Positions 56,770 to 64,000 of a DNA stretch of 64,000 nucleotides are shown here, piece after piece. The notes below the pieces were generated by a model, which saw nothing but the letters and a program-made list of their open reading frames with translations, did no database searches and was not told where the DNA came from. Positions within the stretch are counted from its first letter, which is position 1; the number at the start of each line of letters is the position of its first letter. This DNA comes from Blasia pusilla (taxonomy: Eukaryota; Marchantiophyta; Marchantiopsida; Blasiales), in assembly GCA_050084515.1 (NCBI GenBank), contig CM114274.1, positions 11,408,001-11,472,000 on the forward strand, given 5' to 3'. The position numbers and the translations under genes were made by a program.

Positions 56770-57060
56770 GCTCTTGTCATGTCTAGATCTCCGTGCGGAT
56801 TTCATCTATTAGGTGGTGTGGTGGTTATTGATCCAACACAATCTAACTGGTGTATCGGATTGCACATACTAAAGGTTTTGCAACCATTGCAATATCAAGA
56901 ATGAAGGAGTTTAGTTATATGGTGAGACATGCTATTGATGGATTTATTCCTTTTATAATGGAAGTATTTTAGAACCTACATGTATCTTTTGGTATTTTCC
57001 TGAAAATTACATGCTCACCAATCCCTCAAGAGGTTGCTTGTTTAGTAAAAGGTGGAACAT
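56770..57060 (+). mobile_element. LINE (non-LTR retrotransposon) 3'-end relic
   Basis: Plus-strand frames give GGVVVIDPTQSN, then (after a frameshift) TKGFATIAISRMKEFSYMVR and HAIDGFIPFIMEVF. This matches the region after RT in plant and algal LINE ORF2 proteins that reads roughly D-V-x-V-x-D-P-T-R-x-(N/D)-L-V, then KE-x-x-Y-x-x-RH-x-x-D-x-F-x-P-(L/F)-x-x-E-x-F. Stops and frameshifts mark it as dead. Confidence 0.55.
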
Positions 57061-57149
57061 GTAGTTACTCTTAGCCAACAATATACCATGTAGTTTGAGC
57101 TACCAATGCTACCTCCTCCCTGATCACATCATGGGTTGTCGTTCGTTCT

Positions 57150-57860
57150 CTATCATGTGCAAATCAGAGAATGTGGATGCGATTTGCATCAATGGGTTCC
57201 CCGTATATAAAATTTGACACATCTAGAAGAGAATGATAAGGAAGTCCAAGTTGTAATGAGAGATTTATCAAGAATACACTCCAAGAAAGATGAAATGGAA
57301 GAATAAAAGGATTTACAGTAATCCATGTCCCCAACTCTGTACTCGTACATGAACGTAGATGAGTTCGATGAGTGTCAAAGGATTCCCTAGAGGGAATACT
57401 AGAAAAGTTGATTTGATGCAAATTCTTGAAAATATGCTCTTAAAGTTGATAAGTCTTTTTGAGATCAATTGACTGAAAGCGAATAAATTTCTTGTGTAGC
57501 AAGTGGAAGAAGAGCATGGATAAATCAGCTAAATCTTGATTTTTGTTGGAATAATAGATCAGAGGAACCAAAGCCCAACTCCCTAAAAATATTATTGGTG
57601 TAGATGTGATTATGGAGGAAAGTCCCACACCTCCAAAAGAAATAGGCAAGATAGCTTATCGTGAAGAGAGATACCATCGTCTCCCTCAACTATATTTGGA
57701 CCAAGAAGTTGACCAAAATTTTCCATTATAGAAGTGTAGAAAAATTCTATCCAATGTAAGAACTCTTAAGTGCGACTACAAGTGCAAAGAAGGTAGGAGG
57801 GCCTTTGCATAAAACAATTTGAGAGAATATTTCAAAAGGGCCTCATCCATGAATTTGGAG
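57150..57860 (-). mobile_element. LINE relic, opposite orientation, post-RT region
   Basis: On the minus strand, 57649-57440 reads PISFGGVGLSSI followed by FLGSWALV, and 57421-57164 ends with ELGTWITVNP-like and LQLGLPYHSL segments. In LINE ORF2 proteins the post-RT region has LP-GGLGL, then W-x-x-x-P and F-x-x-x-L-x-x-R-x-GLP. Upstream decayed sequence reaches about 57860. Several stops interrupt the frames. Confidence 0.55.
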
Positions 57861-58061
57861 ACATAAGCGATGTAGCCAATTGAAACCCCAAGAACCCAAA
57901 CCCCTTTAATGTAGATGGTAAAATCATGAGTAGATAGGATGAGTGTTGAGGGAAAACATGAAGAAGACTATATCGGACATTTACTAGGTTAAACTTTGAA
58001 GTTTAAATAGAGAGTTGCTATACAAAATGGATATAAGTAGGAACCATTTTAAAAGGAGGAC

Positions 58062-58620
58062 TGTCACATCTGAGTAGCCGATAGGCCGAGATCTATCGTG
58101 GATAGGGCGTAGGAGCCAACGGACTATCTTGAGTGTAACTTTGTCCCACAATGTCGGATGAGGTTGAGGATAGGTCCATTGTGTCAGGAACGTCGTTTCT
58201 GACGACTTTCATGTTGAGGTCTTTTACAGCCGGGTGACTTGTTGACCAGGTCACCTGCCCCTGGTAACCTGTGTGCGCAGGTTACCAAGGGAAGGGCTAT
58301 TTCTAGGGTTTGAGCCTTTTGACTCTTCCCAACCTATATAAGAGAGGAAGATGGCTTTCCTAAGCCATCTTTCTCATGTTGGGCCGTTGGAGCACCTCCC
58401 TTGTATGTGTGTGAGCTAGGACTAGGTGCTAGCGTCGGATTCCTTGATAGCACAGGGGTGGGCGAGGCTCGATATGCCGATGTAGATTGAGGAGTGGAGT
58501 TTTAGGCCGGGTGTGCCGTTTTACTACTCTTTATTTTTACATGAGAAAGATGTCGGGGGTGGTGGGAATTCGTTGTTTGCGGTAGGCAAGCGAGTTGCCT
58601 TGGTCGGGAGCCCGAGAGGC
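58062..58620 (+). repeat. LTR of copy E with TATA box
   Basis: It starts TGTCACATC. CTATATAAGAG at 58334-58344 is a good core promoter, about 270 bases into the LTR, so element RNA would start near 58365-58370. Homologous positions in 40270-40930 are conserved around the TATA box. The 3' edge is not defined. Confidence 0.65.
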
Positions 58621-59940
58621 GTGTGTGTGACGTTGTGTGTCATTTTTCTGTTCGGAAGGCCGTGGCGAAGCGCTATCCGTTTTCTCAGATTTTTGGTGCG
58701 GATTGTTGGGGACAGCGGCCGAGTGTAGCGTGTGGTGGGGCGTCGGGTGTACGCAAGTGAAGGCGTCGAGAGAGAAGGAACGGGCAGGTTTGGGTCTTGC
58801 GCAACCGGGGTCAAGTAAAGCGGCTAGAGTTAGGTCGAAATTTAGGCGCGGACGGCGCGGCGCGCGACGGGCGGGCGGGCGCGTGACGGGCGCGAACGGC
58901 GAGGGGCGCGGACGCCGCCCCCCTCGCATTCAGGGGCCAAAGGCCCGCATAGGGTCGCATGGTGTTCCCCCGCATTTAGGGGCCCAAGGGTCCCGCATAG
59001 GGCCGCGGTCCAATTTCTTCCCCCCTCTCCGACGTGGTAGCACTAACGGCGGTCAGACAGTTGTCGCATACGTGGTTGGCAGGACAGACGAGGTTAGTCG
59101 GGCGAACGTGATTGGAGATTTTCCGGACATGAGTGGGAGCCGACCAGGGTGAGTCGCGTTACATACATGATGTTTTGGGGCGTGACAGGGTTGCGAGAGT
59201 TTACGATGGAGGGGCAGTGTGCATGATGCCGACGGGTTGTCCGCATCTGTTGACGGGAGGATCGACGTGTTGGTCGAGGGGAGTGTTATGTGGCGGAGAT
59301 TGTCATATCATGTGGAGGAGTGCATATTGACAATGCAGCAGGTTGGAGGGCGTGATTAGGTTACCCATTCGAGTCCCTTTTCCCGCACTTGTCGTGTGTG
59401 ATTGAGAGTGCTGGGAATCGGGTAGTAGCTGGTGCTAGATGGGTGCAGTGATGGTGACGAGTGTAGATTCTTTTCATGTGTAGCATGTTGGTGGATATAC
59501 GGCGGTTGCCGAGTAGGGGTCGCGTGTATGACCCGAGAGTGTGTCGCTAGGTTAGGTGAGTCAGTTGGGAGGCTCATGGTGAGCCCGAGTGTTGAGCGTG
59601 CGTGAGGCCGGGTATGTCATCACGGGATTGACGTTAGCATAGGTGAGCTAGTGAGGCGTGTGGGAGACTCTCGGTGAGTCTGAGTGGTTGAGCGGGTGAG
59701 ACAGGGTTTGTCATCACGGCGTTCTTCCAAGGTTCGGAAGAACGGGGTAGTACGAGCAGTGGTAGTGGTGTGACACGGAGTGGAGTGAGATACCGAGGGG
59801 TTACGGTGAGGAGCTCCTCGACATCCATCCGTGGATCTGGATCGTCATCATCTTTGGACACTAGGTCGATGGCGAGATCACCGCGAGACGAGTAGTACTT
59901 GGCGAGGAGATGGGCGACATGGGCCATCGGGGCATGCGTC
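58620..59940 (+). other. GC-rich untranslated leader of copy E
   Basis: 58835-59010 is extremely GC-rich (gcgggcgggcgcgtgacggg). It contains two similar 45-bp blocks sharing catt(c/t)aggggcc and cccgcatagggtcgcat/cccgcatagggccgcgg-like wording, at about 58925-58965 and 58972-59010. Frames up to 171 residues arise from the absence of stops in GC-rich DNA. Later parts are G-rich without repeats. Confidence 0.55.
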
Positions 59941-59949
59941 GTTTTTGGT

Positions 59950-60960
59950 GCAAGTGGGCACCATCGACTTAGATGATTTCATCCAGGAGTTCGACACATG
60001 GTGCGACTTTCAGGAGATACGGACCGACACGGTTCAACCCTTTCATGGCATGGAAGGGGTTGTTCCAAAGACTTGGAGGGTCCTCCAATGGATGACTACA
60101 TGGAGTTTGATCACTATACTCAGTAGAGATCGATGCCTGGAGGATGTATTGGGCTCCAGGGTATGTGTCCACTAGTGGTCGCGAGGCATATGATGGGATT
60201 GTGAGAGGAGAGAGACCCACACCATCATCCGGGAGACTAGATGGAGAGGAGGGCAGTGACACAAGCGATGTGGCAGAGACCTCTGGTGGTAGAGGGCCAC
60301 CGGCCAGCCCACAAAGTGGAGTTCTTCCGGCAGTTGGGAAGAGCTACCAGGGCGTACGCACCGACAAGCTGAAGAGTCTACAGGATTTTCAACGACGATC
60401 GGGTGAAAGTCTAAGAGAGGTCTTCACACGCATGAGGAGGCAGATCATTGCTACGTTTGGAGTGATCGAGGCGTCGATACCCAAAGATTGTCTGGGTTCG
60501 GACCGAAAACTACGGAGGAGAGTCCGAGATGCGGTCTTTGATTCACCAGGAAGCCCACATTGAAGGTGGTCTTTGAGTTGTCTCGAGCGTATTGAGCTCA
60601 ACATGAGTGAGGAGCGAGTAGTGACCGCTGGATTTTCTCGAGTCGACGGGTCCCAGCGGCGGTGACCCCACAGTGCCACAGGAGCACCGAAGTACCCACG
60701 GAGCGGGCTGTGTGCCTAGAGAGAGGCGGGTACCGTGAGCCTATGAGGCAACGACCCGCACCTACATATGTTTCCCAGCAGGGACCGATGTGGTCTTGTT
60801 GGACGTGTGGAGGGGCCCATAGGCAGAGAGACTGCCCACAGCATGGGAGAGGACCACCAGCGTCTCCGATTGCGCAGGAGCCACAGAGGATGGCCCCACC
60901 ACAGCACTAGTGTGACCATTGCCACAGATATGGTCACACTAGGGATAGATGTTTTGACCT
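59950..60960 (+). pseudogene. gag of copy E with two intact zinc knuckles
   Basis: 59960-60050 gives TIDLDDFIQEFDTWCDFQE, matching copy D. The core is 60144-60563 (SYQGVRTDKLKSLQDFQRRS, ESLREVFTRMRR). After a frame change, knuckle 1 at 60797-60835 is C-W-T-C-GGA-H-RQRD-C (CX2CX3HX4C) and knuckle 2 at 60911-60952 is C-DH-C-HRYG-H-TRDR-C (CX2CX4HX4C). They are in the same frame, separated by a single TAG at 60908-60910. Both sets of zinc ligands are complete, unlike copy D. Confidence 0.8.
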
Positions 60961-61789
60961 TCACCGAGGGGCACGTCCAGAGGTAGGCCGAGGGCCTGGG
61001 GGCGGTCGTCCTGGAGGAGGTCGGGGAGTTCTTCCTGGACGTGGTGGTAGAGGACCACCACCAGCCAGAGGAGATGGAGCAGGAGCACCAGAGCCGGCAC
61101 TTCTCTCATGCATCAATTAGTTGGAGCAGAGGATTGCTGCCATGACGATGATGCAGCTTAGGGAAGGCACGGAGCTGCGAGCAGCCAGTGGTGACTCAGT
61201 TCTCTACCTCTTACCCTGACCGGGTGAGGATCTCTCCAATATGGGATTCATGTGTAGTGCAACCCAGGTTGAGGTTGAGGTGCGGTGGTGACTCGGGGGT
61301 CTGCGAGAGGCACCGAGCCATCGAGAGGTGGAGTTGAGATTGACCCACCGAGAGGGGACCGATGGGCGGCGAGCCGGGTTCCTGATCGTTCACATTGTCG
61401 GAGGCACTACACACACCATCAATGGTGCCTCGGCGACCAGCGGTGCCTCTGATTCAGGCACCTACGTCGATGTCACGAGGAGTTGGAGTGACAACTCCTA
61501 TGCCGGCTCAAGTGGAGTCGATTGTCGACTATAGTGTTGGAGGTGGTCACTAGAGTGAGTCGACTCGCTATTTTCCACCTTAGAGTTGGCGGCGTTGGGA
61601 GTTGGACCAGCTGAGGTGTTCGGTTGGCGCCACGTTGTGTGGCGTGGAGAGATAGCGCTTCTTGTTGAGAGGTAATTGAGGAGGTGGTGGACTTGCCCTC
61701 GAGCGGTGCTTGGGCGTTCCCCACGAGTCATTGCATGCGGCGGGCGCGGTTGGTAGATATGCCGGCTTGATAGTGGCCATAGAGCGGAA

Positions 61790-62290
61790 AGTGGTGACAC
61801 CGGAGTAGTGTTCTTGGATAACCGATCTGGAGTATTTCGCTTGGTTAGTCCGACGGGACGATATACCACCGCGCAGCGTCTTACTTGATTCGGGAGCGCA
61901 ACCCTTGATGTTAGGGAAGGCGGCGTTTAGCGTTGGGATTCTGAAGGCCGACATTGAGCCTTGTCCCTTCCAGATCTGAGACCTCGATTGGGGCGTATCA
62001 CCCACTCAGATATATGACTCGACAGAGATTGTTGTCGAGTCCAGCCAGAGCATGCGACGGATAGTGCTATGGGTGCGCACACGTCGCGATTACGACACCA
62101 GATGAGTAAATGCGATGTGTTGGTGGGGAGAAGTAAGATGTTATATCCCCTAGGATTCATCCTTGACTTCTCGGGAGGAGACCGTTGCTTATCGGCCAGG
62201 ATGGCGGTCGGTGGACGGTCGGATGAGTCGATTACCCGTGCGATTTTGAAGGGGGACGAGATGGTCGATCACGAGGCGAGTGCGTGACCA
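61790..62290 (+). pseudogene. Protease and linker of copy E
   Basis: VFLDNRSGVFRLVSPTGRY, then a two-base loss relative to copy D, and in the new frame LLDSGAQPLMLGKAAF with ILKADIEPCPFQI before a stop near 61978. The catalytic DSG is intact. The following linker at 62069-62287 includes CDVLVGRSKMLYPLGFI, the counterpart of YDVLVGGAVLYPMGF. Confidence 0.75.
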
Positions 62291-62484
62291 CGTTGGCGGC
62301 TTTCACAGGTAGTGTTAGCTGGCCAGGAGAGTTGTTGGAGGGGAACGCACATGCGGAGGATGTCCCAGTTGCGGATAGTCCCACGGAGAGACAGGCCATG
62401 GCGGGTGTCTCTTCCCATGTTAGCGATGCCTCTTCACCATTATGGGGTACGACTTGAGAGCTACAGAGGAGTGCCGACGACCTC

Positions 62485-63558
62485 GTGAGGCAGGCGTGGA
62501 GTCATGTTTTTATCCCAGAGCAGCGAGAGTCACGTGGCGATCGGGCTCTTGGAGTGGAGACGATGACTCCACTAGATACCACACCTGTTGTGTGGCAGTG
62601 CCCAGAGGAGGGTGTTAGGGTGTTAGATCTCTTCGGAGGGATTAGCACCGGATTGGCGGCCATATTGCAGGCGGGCATACGGGTGCATCAGTACCTTTAT
62701 GTGGAGAGAGATAAGATCGAGCGGCGAGTATCATTACGTCACGTGGCGAGATTGGTCCAGAGGTATCCTGAGTTGTTTTCGGTATCTGCAGTACGGGGAT
62801 ACCAGCATACACTACCCGCCGACATATCTTTGGTGGGGGCGCAGGATCTGGATAGAGTTGGCACCATTCATTTGGTGATTACTAGATGGCCATGTCAGGG
62901 TCATTCATCAGCTGGCCGAGGATTTGGATTGCAGGATCCGAGGTCAGGGATGTTTTGGGAGATGCTGTGAGTAGTACGACACTTGCAGCAGAGTCAGATA
63001 TGTTCTCCAACGTACATTTTGGAGAACGTGTCGTTGTTGGGAGATACTCGTGCACGTGTGATGACGAGTGTACATCAGGTGAGGTCCTGGTTGGGACCGG
63101 CTGTGTTGTTAGATGCAGCGAGAGTTGGGTCATGTGCCCATCGTCCCACGATGGTGGGACGAACCGATACCATCGAGGTACCGAGTCGAGCCTACAGTGG
63201 AGTCCAGAGAGCACCACATCTCACGGTGGATGCTATTTTGGACTCAGGGCGTCGATCTCAAGTGGTGACACGCGATGATAGACCACCGTTGGCCACGGCC
63301 AATAGGGTGGGGGAGTTGAGGGCAGCCTTACCTACGTTTGTGAGCTTCCTAGCATCCCATGCCTTTCGTCAGGGAGGGCCAGGCATGATTTGGGATGAGG
63401 TGACCGGAGTATTGGAGGAGCCTACAGCAGATGAGCGCGAGCGCGCCATGGGGTTCACTACCGGTACTACGGCGGTGCCAGGGATGACTGAGGCATCACG
63501 GAGACAGGTGTTGGGGCAGGCGATGGACCTCAACTGTCTCACATGGATAGTCGCCTAG
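62485..63558 (+). pseudogene. DNMT3-like C5-cytosine DNA methyltransferase of copy E, one in-frame stop
   Basis: The same reading frame runs from 62485 to 63558, about 357 codons, interrupted only by a TGA at 62968-62970. Motif I VLDLFGGISTGLAA starts at residue 46. Motif IV is RWPCQGHSSAGRG with Cys137. Motif VI is YILENV (63013-63030). The LDAARVGSCAHRP segment is followed by a locally scrambled motif VIII where copy D has RLWWTN. The C-terminal part keeps MIWDEVTGVLEEP, ERERAMGFTTG and motif X-like LGQAMDLNCLTWI. Compared with the surrounding gag and protease frames this gene is markedly better preserved. Confidence 0.9.
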
Positions 63559-63559
63559 G

Positions 63560-64000
63560 TATGGCTGGCAGAGACGGATGCGAAGTGTCATCCATTCCGT
63601 CACGCCCACGAAGTTGGACCACCGCCTCTGTGGTCTCAGACAGGCATTGGCTGGAAGCGAGACGAGGAGAGATAGGCACCCATGGACTTCTGGGGCGTCG
63701 TTCGAGCGAGAGAGTGCGGCGGCTAGAGTAGCACATGTTCATTTTTAGATGTGGAGCATGGTGTAGGAGGTCGAGTGGAGTGGGCATTTGCGGAGGTGGC
63801 TAGGGTTGCTACATAGCAACCAAAGCCGGAGGAGGCGCGTCCTCTCCAAGTGAGGTCACGATGGAGATTTGGAAGCTGTGATAGGTCTCAAGTTGATAGG
63901 AGGAGAGCGACGGCGAGTTCATAGGTTTCTCGAGAGGGCATGTCGGTTGTTTTGCCTTGAGATGAGAGACTTGGGTACGCTGAAGGGTCCCGGGATACGG
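63560..64000 (+). pseudogene. Spacer and start of the RT region of copy E
   Basis: After a spacer without motifs, 63880-64000 reads LIGGERRRVHRFLE-like sequence, then RDLGTLKGPGIR, equivalent to copy D 47290-47410. The window ends before any RT catalytic motif. Confidence 0.7.

Larger units (their letters stand above)
58062..64000 (+). mobile_element. Copy E: Ty3/gypsy of the methyltransferase-PHD family, truncated by the window end
   Basis: LTR, GC-rich leader, gag, zinc knuckles, protease, linker and methyltransferase occur in the same order as copy D, and the window ends at the opening of RT. At protein level the methyltransferase is clearly related to but distinct from copy D, and the LTR is of the 40270-40930 type, so D and E belong to different subfamilies. 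A run aaaaggagga precedes the LTR start; it resembles a polypurine tract, which would make 58062 the start of a 3' LTR of another element, but the sequence upstream looks like a LINE relic. Confidence 0.85.

Noticed and set aside
58050-58061. aaaaggagga read as the polypurine tract of an upstream element
   Set aside because: The sequence before it looks like a LINE relic and intergenic DNA, not a Ty3 3' end; kept only as a caveat on copy E.
58637-59152. 171-residue frame in the copy E leader
   Set aside because: GC-rich leader with few stops; overlapping antisense frame of similar length; not conserved in copy D.

Overview
The window looks like a repeat-rich land-plant nuclear chromosome. 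It is AT-rich with few genes. It carries Ty3/gypsy, Ty1/copia, LINE and hAT-like repeats, and one recognisable host gene: a secreted, cysteine-rich STIG1-like protein (6603-7028, minus), a plant family. I cannot name the species. No RNA gene, CRISPR array or bacterial-style operon is present.

The main content is one Ty3/gypsy retrotransposon family, present in five pieces of different age. Its gene order is gag, two zinc knuckles, aspartic protease, a conserved linker, a C5-cytosine DNA methyltransferase (DNMT3-like), reverse transcriptase, RNase H, integrase, and a PHD finger at the integrase C-terminus. Relic A (1-1660, minus) and relic B (9095-~13300, minus) are old and AT-shifted. Copy C (23230-25210, minus) is internally deleted. 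Copy D (40934-~50500, plus) contains every domain but is broken by frameshifts and stops. Copy E (58062-64000, plus) leaves the window as its reverse transcriptase begins. The methyltransferase is found in B, D and E, and A ends just before it. The PHD finger is found in B and D, and C is cut inside it. The element therefore combined a DNA-methylation writer with a probable histone-tail reader. This is the most interesting system here.

Layout: 1-3400 holds relic A and a minus-strand copia relic. 3695-3938 is a 122-bp tandem duplication. 6600-7230 is the STIG1-like gene with a TATA box. 9095-13300 is relic B, with a 1.2-kb insertion and a deletion of RT/RNase H. 13.8-16.7 kb has a possible DDE-transposase trace and two GC-rich hAT-like elements, one with inverted ends and an 8-bp target duplication; a third fragment is at 22.1 kb. 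16.7-22 kb is mostly featureless. 23.2-25.2 kb is copy C. 28.9-31.5 kb has LTR-like promoter sequence and a five-unit 233-bp tandem array. 33-40 kb has short repeats, a perfect hairpin and an unidentified reading-frame pair. 40.27-50.5 kb is an old solo-type LTR abutting copy D. 54.85-55.33 kb is a 185-bp near-perfect inverted repeat. 56.5-57.9 kb has two more hairpins and two LINE relics in opposite orientation. 58-64 kb is copy E.

All identifications come from reading translations and comparing copies by eye. Edges of old repeats are accurate to tens or hundreds of bases unless exact ends are stated.
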